From: Spironucleus salmonicida
Lineage: Eukaryota; Fornicata; Diplomonadida; Hexamitidae
Assembly (NCBI GenBank): GCA_000497125.2
Contig: CM035324.1
Location: forward strand, 132,828 to 196,827
Length of the DNA: 64,000 bases
Direction: 5' to 3'
This document shows positions 22,967 to 34,210 of this stretch, piece by piece. The position numbers and the translations under genes were made by a program. The first letter of the stretch is position 1. Each line of letters opens with the position of its first letter. The notes beneath the pieces were generated by a model. The model was not told where the DNA came from. It made no database searches and saw only the letters and a list, made by a program, of their open reading frames with translations.

Positions 22967-23146
22967 TCATTTTTTAAACCGTAACTTAGGTAAGTCTTCT
23001 GTGCTGACCGCACCAACTAATTAATCTGTTAGCTCCACTGAAAACATATCAATTTCTATTAAATCTGATAATATTTTCTCTTAACGCGGAACCATTTCAC
23101 TCTCTTAACTATCTGACATGTAAGGTTGAGAAGATCCGCAACCCAT
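22967..23146 (-). CDS. Small protein with N-myristoylation-type start
   Basis: 59 residues from ATG 23146 to TGA 22967, using TAA/TAG for three Gln. It begins MGCGSS: a Gly2 N-myristoylation context with a palmitoylatable Cys3, so membrane anchoring is inferred. The rest is acidic and amphipathic (EKILSDLIEIDMFSVEL) and ends in a short basic patch (KLRFKK). Its composition is richer than the flanks, which supports coding. It is too short for the ordinary ORF cutoffs under the standard code. No family recognised; it could be an adaptor for a membrane-associated kinase or cytoskeletal complex, but that is speculation. Confidence 0.5.
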
Positions 23147-23587
23147 TTAAGCCAAAAAATATATAATATATATTTATATATTATATATTAGTTTTTACAT
23201 GTCTTCGAAGTCCAACTTTGTAGGGTTATAGATTAATTATTCACTTATCTTCTGAAGATAAATCTAAAAATAGTAACGGTAAAATTATGTAATGATCCAT
23301 ATTTCTAAGAAGTACTTACGTATAGTCAACTTTCAATCACTTTACAATGAACGATGTTTCATGATCAAATCTAATTTTATAATTTTTATCCTATACCGTG
23401 CCAAATTAATAATAATTATATTTAATATATAAAAATGCCGCTAATTTCAAAGGATTATATACTGCTAAAGCGTCGGTAACAGTCCAAAAGTAATTAGTAA
23501 AATGTCTCACATAATCTAATTTTACTACCATATATCCCATAGCCTATATTAAAATAAAAGATTTAAAAAAGTGAATCGCGGCTTGAA
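23147..23587. other. AT-rich intergenic
   Basis: Contains a TATATAATATATATTTATATATTA-like low-complexity run near 23160. No gene supported. Confidence 0.4.
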
Positions 23588-23758
23588 ATGCTGGCTGTCC
23601 CTGTGGACCACCCTATTTTTTTGTTATTAAAAGATATGAAAATTACTCTTCGAAAAATGAGGTATTCAGTGGATAACTTTCTCAATATGTTAGAGGATAT
23701 TGAATCAGCCCTAGAAGAACGCGTAATGGAAAGCGAATTTATGAAGGGTTGGCAGTGA
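23588..23758 (+). CDS. Short ORF, possible gene fragment
   Basis: 56 codons from ATG to TGA; the frame stays open upstream without another ATG. Residues (LLLKDMKITLRKMRYSVD, LEDIESALEERVMESEF) resemble a helical C-terminus, distantly like the end of dynein heavy chains, but too short to assign. It sits tail to tail with the ZIP transporter gene, 15 bp away. Confidence 0.3.
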   Translation: MLAVPVDHPIFLLLKDMKITLRKMRYSVDNFLNMLEDIESALEERVMESEFMKGWQ

Positions 23759-23773
23759 TATTAATAAAGCAAT

Positions 23774-24688
23774 TCACTACTTAGTTATGGCCTCAACAAT
23801 ACTTCCAATACTAACTATCGAAAATCCGCCACATACTGCTAAAATACGTTTCAAAACCTCATATTTGTTCTTATTCAAAAGTTCTTCAGCAAATATTTCC
23901 ATGAAAATAATAGCTATAAAAGTTCCGCAAGCAAATGATAGGAAGAAGTCTTATAAAATTAAAAGCCAAAGTGCAACTTCCTACTTCTGAGTTGTAAGAA
24001 CCGTAAGAAAGCCAGCAATTTATGCTAATGGTGATGCTAATGAAAGGGGAATGATAAATAATATATTCTGTTTCATCGATATACCCTATCGCATTCCTGT
24101 GATTACCTAACAAGTGGATTCACACCACTTATGGAGAATTATCGCTATTGATAAGAAGAGTGCGGGAGTAAATTCTGTCATTAAGCCCAACATCAACCCT
24201 TCAGATATATCATGTACCAATAGACCTGTTAAAAGCATCCATATAGATGGGGATACTTTTTTGTGCTTTTAAGGTTTCTTAATAGAACTGTCTAAAAGAC
24301 CTAAAGACTCTTGAGAGCCATCTCCAGTTTCAATATTAATTGCTTGCATCTGAATATCGCTATGATGATGTACCTAGTCACCTTCATGATGATTATGGCC
24401 AATTGATATCATTAAGGTCATTAACATCATTCCGATAAAAATTATTAAGTAAGAGATAGGAAAATCATTAACAAGAGGATTTAATGCAGCTCCAGAAGCA
24501 GGAACTAAGTCTAATAAAGCTACTCCTGCCAGAACTCCACCTGAAGCAGCATTAAGGTAGGACATTGCCATATCCAATTTAGGGTGATTAATAAAGAAAT
24601 AAGGTAAAGCACCTCCACAAACTGACATAAATAAAATGATGACAGAAGTAACAGGCTATAATATTTTCAGTTAGGCTAGGTCTAGCAT
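23774..24688 (-). CDS. ZIP-family metal (Zn/Fe) transporter
   Basis: 304 residues with about eight hydrophobic helices, the ZIP/SLC39 layout, importing zinc or iron into the cytosol. Key metal-site helices are visible: H159 in VHDISEGLMLG (helix 4) and H186/E190 in LHKWCES (helix 5). The variable loop after helix 3 is His-rich (GHNHHEGD, VHHHSD), typical of metal sensing. The N-terminal helix reads VTSVIILFMSVCGGALPYFF. ATG 24688 is the only start after the preceding TGA. In-frame TAA/TAG occur at several sites (for example inside the His loop), and the gene stops at TGA. Translation on the standard code would break it into short pieces. It is transcribed divergently from the large IQ protein gene across about 340 bp. 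Confidence 0.92.
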
Positions 24689-25029
24689 TTGTGAAACGGA
24701 TTGAGAATATAAATCTAAATAATATATAATATTGGTTACCAATGTATTGTATAATTTTATTCAAAGAATTATTTAGAGTCAATATATAATATTATACTTC
24801 TTCCATTACAAATATGAAGTTTTTATTATTTGTAAACGGGTAATGCTGATTTTAATTATTATATTATTATATTAATAATTATGAATTATTTATCTTTTGT
24901 AGAAATTTCTATAATCTAACATTATATAACATATAATAAAGTAATAATTCTCTGCTCAAATTTTTATTTATATTCTTTAAAACAAATTATTATATATAAA
25001 TATACTAAAATTTAACCACTCCTTTAATA
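24689..25029. promoter_or_regulatory. Divergent intergenic (promoter) region
   Basis: About 340 bp of AT-rich DNA between two divergent starts. It must contain both promoters; no specific element is recognised. Confidence 0.4.
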
Positions 25030-28000
25030 ATGTAATCCCTATATCTAGACAATATTATCTAATATCGATTCTCTAATAAGTTTAGACTTATTAACCCTAA
25101 TCCATACAGATTATAAGTAAATTTAGATACTTCTTCTATGCACAAATTCTTTGATATGCATCCATGTTCAGGATAAATTATTGAAATACCAGATAATGAT
25201 ACGTTATATATTTAAACCAATATAAAGCGTTACGTATATCCGTATAAGCGTAAAATTATATCAGAAAATATTTAAATGTAGCACTTTCAGTTATTTTACA
25301 AGTAAATGTATTTTGAACCTTTGACGTTTAATTTTCCTGCACTTAATCCCGAAGTTAGCCCAAAAGATATCAGGATTATTAGTCTTATTAACGAAATAAA
25401 AGATCATTAATTTAATACACTAGTCAAATAATAGTATCAGCTTGTATTAGATGATAAAGTATCATTCCGCCTTTTTATTAATTTTTTCATTTAATAACTT
25501 GCCAAAATTTAGTCTCCTTAAAATTTTACATTTGGGCGCCCTAATTCAGCAAGTGTCGTATAAGCTTTATTCTCCATTGTTGCTAAATAAATTCCGCATG
25601 TATAAGGTGGGAAAGTATTTTAGCCTATTAATTGTTATGAAGTTCTTAATAATGTAAATATTCTCTAACTTAATTAATTCATACCTGAAACCATTAACCT
25701 GGTTAGAATGTCCTGTTTTTGGTCTAGTATTAAAACTTTAGCAGAAGACTACTTGATCAAAAAAAGTAGGTAATATGTTGGGAAATAGCTATTTGTGATA
25801 AAGTAAGATCAGCTAAAAAATAAAGAATATACTAGTTACAACACTGAAGAATTACCATTTTATGTAGAGGAAGATATTGAATTTCATGTTATGAAAAATA
25901 TGATTTCTTAAGGTATAGTACCAACTTAGAATAATATGTTTATTTTACTTAAAAATGGTTACAAAATATAAGACTTAGATACTGCTATAGCGCTTAATGC
26001 CATCGAATTTGAAGGGTAAAATACTGAATTTATCCTTACTCCATAAATGTAAAATCAAATAAACTAAACTGTTGTAGGAAGAGTAGTTTTTATTTAAAGG
26101 TATATTAAGCTTAAAATTGCTTCTAAAAATCCTAAAAAACCTTGTTCAAAAACGACTGATATTCTGTTTAAACAAGAAATTAATTCAAACAATTCTTGCT
26201 AATAATATAAAATAAATCAATTCAATACTTAATTTCGAGATTTTGACGATACTCCGGAGGAAACTAACGAAAATTAAGCTGATTAAGCAATCAATGACGA
26301 TATTTCCCAGCTCACAAATGACATTATTGAAGACGAGGATGAGCTAGATCTCATCCGAAATCAAAATAATGCTTCTTAGGACTCAGTATCTACAACCAGT
26401 ATAAGCAACATCATTAACAACCAGTCGTCATCCGACGAATAGTAGGAAATTTTCAACCAAAACAGCGTCGTTTCGCCGATCAACGATGAAATAAGTCAAA
26501 TTGTAAATAACCAAGATGAAGATATTAACAGCTCATATAATAACTACTTTAACCAGAATCTCAAAACTTCAAATTACTCCCAAAAAACTCAGAATTCAGC
26601 ATCATACCAAAGCGCTTATTCGAGCTATTTTTACGACAATTAATCGTCTCAGCAGCAGCCGTCGGCTCCCGCTACCGAGCTCGCTGCCTCGGCTTTTTTC
26701 GCCACAAAACGCGCAAAATCTGTCACGTTTGCAGACGAAAAAACCGACCAAATCAGCGTTAGCCAGCTCCTGGAATCCGCCGGAAACTTGAAACTCAGCG
26801 GTGTTTCGGGCGAAAACGCGAATTCTGGCCGTTTGGAGCTCGAAAATTTGGTGCGAAAAATCGAGAATTTCGATTTTAGCAGTGAGGAAAATAGTGAGTA
26901 ATTTGGTGAAGAAAATTCTGTGAGTATTAGAACTGATATAACAAAAAGTGAAATTGACGAAATGAGCGAAATTTTGAATCGCTAAAACGGAAGTTGGGAG
27001 GACGGAGAATAAGGGGTTAATTAGGCGGAGAAAGTCAGTAATTACGTGGAAGCGAGCGACGAAATTTCGGATGTTCTGAATAGGGTGTTAGGAGGTGAGG
27101 ATGAAGAAATTAACACAATTTATTAAAATAACAACATTGACCAAAATGACGAATTCAGCGAAATTTTAAATAAGCAAAACTCCGATAACGACGTTTAAAA
27201 CGCAGAAATTTCTGAGCTGATGAACAAAATTTAGAGATTCGAATCTTCCAGTTTTGAAAATGACGAACTCAGCTAGCTGCTTAATAAGCAACAAGAAGCC
27301 AGCGATGAGGATTTTGAGAATAGCGCTAATTTGCGACATGGCGAGCTTGAAAATGGTGAGTTAATAAGCAAAATTCACAGCCCTGGTTCGCAAAATGGAA
27401 AGGTTGAAATTGATGAAAATAATGAAATTTCCGAACTAATAAACAGAATTCACAGCTCTAATTCGAATCCTTCGAATCCAGACCTCTCTGGGTCAATTAT
27501 TCACTAGGAAAATGACAATTTAGCACTAAAAGTAAATATTATATCTGAAACGGTCGATATCTACGCCCCTGAGGTCGTGCTGTCGCAAAATAACGGCAAT
27601 GGTCGCTAACTAGGCAGTGAGAATGAGCAAAATCTGCAGATTAATCCGAATTTTGGAGTCGAAAAATGCGATTTTCCAGCGTCAATTGCAGGGGAAATTG
27701 AAGAAACTAGCAGCAAAACTGATATCTCGAACAAAAAATTCGTGAAGTAAATCGTGAAAATACAGTAAAAAACACGCGAATTTTTGAAAAACCAGCTTCT
27801 GAAAAACGGTCCGTATCAGGCAGAGCTTATAAGCATAGCCACAACGATTATTTAGGCCAACTTCAGGGGTGCAAATATAAGAAAAACTGTTAAATTCGCG
27901 AAATCTCATAATTTATTATATCTTAGTATATAATAATCGCTTAAATCAATTTAAACTGTAGAAAAATTTTACCAAAAAATCCTTTTGGTCAAATCAATTA

Positions 28001-29289
28001 TTATACGTTAATATTACGAAAATTAAGGATTTTTAGTTAACAAAATATTGTCAAAAATTGATATCGAGCCTCTATTATAATTCATCAATGTATATTCGCC
28101 TAAAACTCAACTTTTTACTCTGTAACTTGTTTCCTATTTCGAATCGTAAGTAACTAAAATACAAAATAAATCCCATTCCTTTTTGGCAAAAAAATCGCGC
28201 AAAATTTGTGCCGAAAATTCAGATTTCGAGGTTTCGATTTTTGCGAATTTTTGGGCTCCTTCTAATTTTCCTCAAAAAGTACAAAAAGCACTCAAATCGG
28301 CACTTCTGATTCAGGCAGCTGGGCGGTATTTTCTGCATAAAACCTCTCTCTTGATTTCGAGCGATCTTGCATATCTAGGCCTCCTGCCTTCAGGTGTTAT
28401 TTTGGCGAAAAATGCGTTCCAAAATGCTGCTCAAACAATTTAGAGATTTTTCAGAATTACTAGCGATTTTTAGCTTAGAAAGATATAATAATCAGTATTA
28501 TTGATTTAAAAATTCTACCGCGATTTTAACTTTGATATTAATATTATAAAATAGCATATAATGGCAAATTAAAAATATAAAGTGAAAAAATTAGAATAAC
28601 AAAGGAAAGAACAACTAAATTTTATTATTATTATACAATAATAGATAAGAAATTTGTAAAGGAGTGGTGGAGTTTTTTTATATACTTGTAAATATTATAC
28701 AAATAATTTAACTTTTCCACTCTGGAAAAGCTTCAAGACCATTCAAGCTATCTGCCGAATCCAATCGTCTTACAAAACATTAACATTCCTACAATCTAAC
28801 CAGAATTTGGCTCTCAAAACGCGATAAATCATGCACAGAATAGCATTTCTAAAATCACATCCCAGCGTCTCCTTAACGCTCCATTCCAAGCTGCTCATTC
28901 AGACCGAAAACCCGCAAAAGCATATCCGGAGTCTAAAGATCCTCCAAAAACTAAAAATTCCGTACCACGAAAATCTCATTTCCGCTTTATTAAGTTGTTG
29001 CAAGTTTGATGCTTCGAGGAACTTGGCGATAACAATTTTGGGAGATATTTTGCCGTAGAATTTCGTAGAATTTATCGAATTTGATAGTACTGGCATGGAT
29101 ATAATAAAGTATTGTTTGCTCGAAAAAACTGTAGAATCCGCTCGATTTTTGAAGAATTTGGCGAAATGTCAGCCGCTTGTTGGAGTGGTTTTCGTCCGGG
29201 AAGTGATATAATGGAGGAAAGTTGAGCAAGACGAGGAGGTGCGGAGGCTGCTCAAGGGTGTAGTCTGGTGGAGCGGTGAGAAGAAGTGA
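25030..29289 (+). CDS. Large IQ-motif protein, ASPM-like features
   Basis: 1,419 codons without TGA, with many TAA/TAG Gln codons. The N-terminal 90 residues look like an ASH (ASPM/SPD-2/Hydin) beta-sandwich (INPNPYRLQVNL, MHPCSGQIIEIPD). A middle helical part follows (FWSSIKTLAEDYLI), then a 450-residue acidic Asn/Ser-rich linker with a repeated short motif of type DE-[IFLM]-S-[EDQ]-[IVL]-[LM]-N-[KR]. After that come several IQ-type calmodulin-binding motifs (IIQANFRGANIRK near residue 940; LLIQAAGRYFLHK near 1093; IQRFFR; LLIQKFYRDF; IQAICRIQ near 1236) and an Armadillo-like helical C-terminus (ISALLSCCKFDASRNLAITIL). ASH, IQ and helical tail in this order resemble ASPM, a spindle-pole/basal-body protein, but I see no clear CH domain. 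A role at microtubule organising centres is inference. Confidence 0.75.
26281..27500. repeat. Short linear-motif repeats within the IQ protein
   Basis: At least seven degenerate copies of a ten-residue motif: NDEISQIVN (26491), DEMSEILNR (26959), DEISDVLNR (27058), DEFSEILNK (27154), AEISELMNK (27205), DELSQLLNK (27265), NEISELINR (27421). DNA is diverged, so selection is on protein. Confidence 0.7.
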
Positions 29290-30223
29290 GGCGTGTGAAT
29301 TTGTGGAGTGAAAAATCTAATTTGAATTGGAATCTATGAAAAAATTGATACCTGCAGAAGGTTATGATAAAGTCTGAATAATGATTTTGGAGACTAAAAG
29401 CGTTTTGATGCTTTTTCGGCTTTAAATGGACAGTAAACCAACTGATATATTAAAAATTGGAATACTCGCAGCTGATTTGAAAGTTATAATGTGAAATTGG
29501 AATAATATTCTTTGTATCTCGCAGTAAAAACAGTACTGATTTCAAAATTATATATTTTCGTTATCTCTAAATGTAATCAATTTTAAACTCATATTGTACA
29601 AGATTTCCCACTCCAGTTAAACCCGCAGTGAGTAAAATTTAAATAGGAACTAGTGAAATCGTATAATAATCATTTTGATTATCTGAAAACATTCGTTTCA
29701 AGAAACCGAATTTCGCATTCAAATTTCTGTACTTTTTGATCCAAGTAATGTTGGTTACTTAAATTTATCAGGGAATTTCCATAGTAACTGAAAATTTTAA
29801 GTTATAAAATAAATATTTTGAATAAAGCTAATATAGTGAAAAGGAATTTAAAATATAGTATAAAAGTAAATAAAGTGAGCAGCGTACAATATGTAGATGA
29901 CGAAGCCAGTCAAAATAGCGGATTAAGGAATATTTGAATTAAATTGAATATTAAGTAATATTATGGTATTATAATGAGTAATATAAAAAATTAATTTTGC
30001 ATTAAAAATGGCGTTTCAAACCATTTGATAATGAAGTTTCAAGATAGATCATTATAATGCTTAATATTATACTCAGAATCTAAATATGGAGTAGAAAGAC
30101 TAATCAGTTTTATCGTATATTTTAGTATCTTTGAAAGTCTGACTCTTTCAAATTCAATAAAATTATACTTCATTTAAAGCTAAAACTATTTAGTGAACAA
30201 GAAGGTAGTATCCCAGAAATATA
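29290..30223. other. AT-rich intergenic
   Basis: Lies between the IQ protein 3' end and the third transporter's 3' end. Only short frames (fewer than 40 codons from ATG). No gene supported. Confidence 0.5.
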
Positions 30224-30235
30224 ACAATAGATTCT

Positions 30236-31582
30236 TCACTCAGCAGTCATAACGCCAGAGCCGAACCTGACCTCGGAGCCCTTCTCGGCTTCGCTGCTCG
30301 CAGCGGGTGCAGAGCCGGTAAGGATCATCTGGATTTCCTCCTGGGTCTTGCCCTTCGTCTCAGGAGTGGTGAAGAGCAATACAGCGGTTGTGACTCCCAT
30401 GACGATCAAGTAGGTAACGAAGGGAGACCATTTGGCAGCCTTGGTAAGGATGGGGAACAGAACGACAACGAAGATGTTGGGGATGTAGTTGAAGCTGAGC
30501 AGGATTGAGGATAGGAGGGACTTGGCTTCAACGGGGAAGAGCTCGGAGGCGAAGACGAAGAAGATGGGACCGGGACCAACTTCGAATCCAATGATGAATA
30601 TAACAGAAGCTGTAATGAGAAGGGCGGTGTTAGAGGTGGGGAGGATGTAGTTGATCATGAGAGCAACCTGTGCAGCGAAACAGACACCGACACCGCCGAA
30701 GAGGAGGATCTTGCGGCCGAGCTTCTCGATGAAGGCCAGGGCGCCGAGGGTGGCCACAAAGTTGACACCGTTGATGATGATGGAGCCGAAGACAGAGGAC
30801 AACGCATGTGTTTTGCCAGTTGAATCTTTGAAGGTGTCTTTGAAGGTCTCAGTGGCGTATACGATAACGGCATTGATACCGGTGCACTGCTGGTTGAGGC
30901 CGAGCATGACAGAGAGGATGAGGACCTTGAAGTACTTCTTCTCCTTGAACAGGAGCATGGGAGAGATTTCCTTCTCCTCTCTGGGCTTGACGTCAGGTAC
31001 AAAGAAGAGCAAGACAAAGCCCATGAGAGGCCAGATCAGGGTGACGATGAAGTTGATCCACCAGCCGTTATAAGTATCTTGATAAGTACGGATGGCAAGT
31101 AAGACTAAGGAGGCAACCAAGATCCCAAGGGTGACGTTGAATTGGAACATGACACCGAGGAGACCTCTCTTACTGGCCTCAGCGTGCTCACCCACGATGA
31201 TGATGCTGGGCTGCTAGAACAATACAACGAAGTAGCCGGCAAAAAGCCTCATAACCAGCCAGTAGTAGACATTGAAAGGGATGCAGAGGAGAACATTGAA
31301 GATGGCAGCACCAGCAGCACCGACTAAGCCAGTCTTCTTGTAGCCTAGCCAGCTGACAATAGGAGCGAAGGTGAGAGAAGCGAGTAGGAAGCCTACCAGG
31401 GAGGCGATAGAGAGATATGGTAGTAAAGTTTGCACGTCACCATCAGCGGCTGCAAAATTAGCTGAAGTACCAATAGCCATATAGTAAAGTTTTATGATGT
31501 CAGAAGAAAAGTTTGCAATGGTGAAGCCGAGCGTCTCGGCGGCAAGCGATTGGATTGCAAATAGGATACCGAATGACACCAT
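30236..31582 (-). CDS. MFS hexose/sugar transporter, copy 3
   Basis: 448 residues, same length and motifs as copy 1, with the same in-frame TAG read as Gln at about 31211. Most of the gene is nearly identical to copies 1 and 2, but two patches differ strongly: about 30526-30710 (roughly two dozen changes, mainly silent, with ILPTSN and VGPGP replacing the other residues) and about 31425-31465 (ANFAAADG). Flanking DNA is unrelated to copies 1/2 beyond a few bases past the stop. The mosaic suggests gene conversion between a diverged paralogue and the others. It starts at MVSF (31582) and stops at TGA. Confidence 0.93.
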
Positions 31583-32205
31583 TTATAGTGGAAAGAGCTC
31601 TCAATCTCGAAAACTCAAAATATCAGTATTATGCTGAAATTACAGTAACTTTATTATTTCTTTGCAAATTATATAATATAATGTCAATATAACGATATTA
31701 GTGAATGTTAGTTACAATATTTAGAAAAATATTATCTTTACTTTGCGTATTTTTAGTTTATAATACTTTCACTTAATTTTTAGTAAACTTTAAAAAAATT
31801 AAATATAGTATAATAACCTTGAATTTTAAATAAAACATAGAAACTGATATACAACTTTCAACTAAGTTTAATTTAAAAATATTTATTTAGGATATTCTAA
31901 TATAATAAATATTGGAATACTACGACTTTTGTTCTTTTAAAATTCCTGCAAATTGTAAAATGATATTTTTTATATTCTCTATTTGGTTTTATATTTTTCG
32001 AACTAAAGTATTTATTCCTACTTATAATTTTATGATACTGTTCAAGTTTTGATATTATTCTTAGTTAATATCATTAGAATATCAGTTTTTGGATAATTTA
32101 ACTTATATATTGCTAATATTAAGCAATTTTACCTTAAATTTATATTTTATTGAAAATATCTATTACCAGTTATCGTCATTTCATTTAAAAACATAATTTA
32201 TCAAA
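31583..32205. other. AT-rich intergenic
   Basis: Upstream of transporter copy 3; promoter expected. No gene seen. Confidence 0.5.
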
Positions 32206-32960
32206 ATGAGTATTGCACCGAAAACATCACTTTTTAATTCCTAAAATCTCAATCTATTTCTGTACTCTATCAAGCCTGTTTTATAAGTCAGAACTGGCAA
32301 GACTGCTACAATGACTAGAATTACGGATCTCCCTGCTTTATGATAATGATTTTGTGATTGACATTAATGCACTCTCTACTGTTTTCAATCTTTCGTCTAC
32401 TCGTAAGGTATGCTATAATTAAGACTCAGATTACGCTAATTTTTCTCGTACCTTATTGGCTACCATCTGCTCCAGCTCTAATTAAGACACCATTAAGTAT
32501 CCAGCTGGAACTTATATATCTTATATATTTTAATTTGAAGATTAAACTGGAGGATGGAATGGTGTGTTCATAATATTTTTATTTTGGAAAGGGTTATGGA
32601 AGACTGATTAGTTATCATTTTGTTGCTGAATCGCTCCAGAATTATTAAGTTAATTAACTTAGTTTGTGAGCTATTAGATTTATTCTTAAAGCGACTACAC
32701 GGCATCATATGTGTCATGTGATTTTGGAACTGCTGGGGTCTGCATGGGTTGGGGTGTCGAAAACGGTTATGGTGAAGATTTGGAGCCAGGCATTGCTGAC
32801 GATGGAATAAGTGGTTCTGGTGAGTTCTAAAATATGGATTATTCCAAATTATCCATGAATAGCGAATCTCCGTTGAGAGTAGACATTTAAATTTTTGGAG
32901 TGTAAACTAGTAAATACATTATTATGTAGGAAAAAGTAAATATGGTGATGTTCAAGTATT
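32206..32960 (+). pseudogene. Decayed gene in several frames, possibly subtilisin/kexin-like
   Basis: Coding-like peptides occur in three frames in succession: ATG 32206 to TGA 32343 (KTATMTRITDLPAL); then a second frame (NALSTVFNLSSTRKVCYN ... ATICSSSNQDTIKYPAGTY ... TGGWNGVF); a third (FGKGYGRLISYHFVAESLQ); and a fourth part (SYVSCDFGTAGVCMGWGVE ... SPLRVDIQIFGV). The order resembles the end of an S8 peptidase catalytic domain (the GWNGT-like serine region, YGFGxID-like helix), followed by a P-domain-like tail. The catalytic Ser is not evident and frames are broken by TGA. The family guess is weak; decay is more certain. Confidence 0.35.
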
Positions 32961-33068
32961 GTTATAATATATATTATTTTTCATATTAAAATTAAAAATT
33001 ATATAATAAATATTATACAATAATATTTGATAAAATATTTTTACGCGCACTTTCCACTTAAGAGCAAA

Positions 33069-33620
33069 ATGAACGAATACGCCAACGACTCTGACGGAAA
33101 GAACGTCTACAACAGAAAACCAAATTCCAAACCTATTATCAGAGTCGGGAACTGGGTTGAGGAGCTGGTAATTTTTGAAGAAATGGAACGCAGAAGGCTC
33201 AACAACGAGGAAGATCCATCGGCACAGTCTTGTATTGTGGACCCTACTGTCGATCCCAAAGACCATTATACTACAACCAACTCAATATACGGTAAGTTTT
33301 CGAAGAGGAAAGATGGTAATACCGTTTATAGGGAGCCAGGCCTTTCTATTGTTAAGGAGGAGTACGTCAATCCTAGAGAAGCCAAAAGGATATTCCAGCA
33401 GAGCTTATACGCTAATCCCGGCGGTCATGACGTTCTGAACACAGATATTTTGAAGAAAGAAAAAATGATGAGCACCATGAACGTTGAGTTCCAGAAGGTC
33501 GAGTATGAACCTACTACGTACGGAAGCATACCTTAAGATACAATTTCAGTGCACAACTGTACAGGAAACGTTGTTTTTAAGAGAAGTGGTGCGTTTACGA
33601 AGCCAATTGAGGACTAGTGA
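33069..33620 (+). CDS. Possible flagellar/microtubule-associated protein
   Basis: 183 residues, soluble, charged, no membrane helix. It extends past an in-frame TAA (33534) and TAG to TGA. ATG 33069 (MNEYANDSDGK) is preferred; the frame is open upstream but has no ATG. The motif IRVGNWVEELV recalls the NWVEE signature of SPAG8-type ciliary microtubule inner proteins, and the later Pro/Tyr-spaced segments (DHYTTTNSIYGKF, VYREPGLSIVKEEY, YEPTTYGSI) fit the extended repeats of axonemal proteins. This is inference from motif style only; no firm family. The gene has normal composition and looks real. Confidence 0.7.
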
Positions 33621-33876
33621 AAATGGTATTTTACTTAGTTATATTTATTATTGGGTCTATATAGTAACCACTCTAACTTTACTTTTCGATTCGGAAATTT
33701 CCAGCAAGTAAAATTTCAATTATCTGATCTGCTATATTTATCTTATATAAACATATAATAATTAGTAGCATATAAATAATTATACTTCATTATACTAAAT
33801 ACCTCAATTGATTAATTATATACAGTTTGCTAGTTTCCCAGCATATACTAACATCACAATTCTATAATAAAATACT

Positions 33877-34110
33877 ATGACAATTGCCTCCAAAATGAAC
33901 CCACGGCGCGCCCTTCACCGCCTGTCGACGTATTCGAGCCTGAGCGGCGCAATACAGCTCAACGGTAACCGCCCAACCGTTGTGAGAGAGCTGCTCCCCT
34001 ACGCTGCCGTGAAGCAGTTTTTCGACGCCTACTCGCGGCAAAAAGTTCTCCTGCTGGAACTAGCCGAGCGCGTAGGAAAGCTAGAGACCGCCCTTAACAG
34101 GTGCCAGTGA
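33877..34110 (+). CDS. Small basic protein, unknown
   Basis: 77 residues from ATG 33877 to TGA; the alternative start at 33895 (MNPRRALHRL) is equally possible. The body is GC-rich compared with its flanks. The C-terminal half has a leucine/valine heptad pattern (KVLLLELAERVGKLETAL) that predicts a short coiled coil. No family is recognised. A second gene begins 100 bp downstream on the opposite strand. Confidence 0.6.
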   Translation: MTIASKMNPRRALHRLSTYSSLSGAIQLNGNRPTVVRELLPYAAVKQFFDAYSRQKVLLLELAERVGKLETALNRCQ

Positions 34111-34210
34111 CTACCGCATTTTCGCCTCCCACTCCACATGCGAAAAATCCCCTTCCACTAATTATATATACCTATTATTATACATTAATATATACAAATT
34201 TCCCTTCCAC

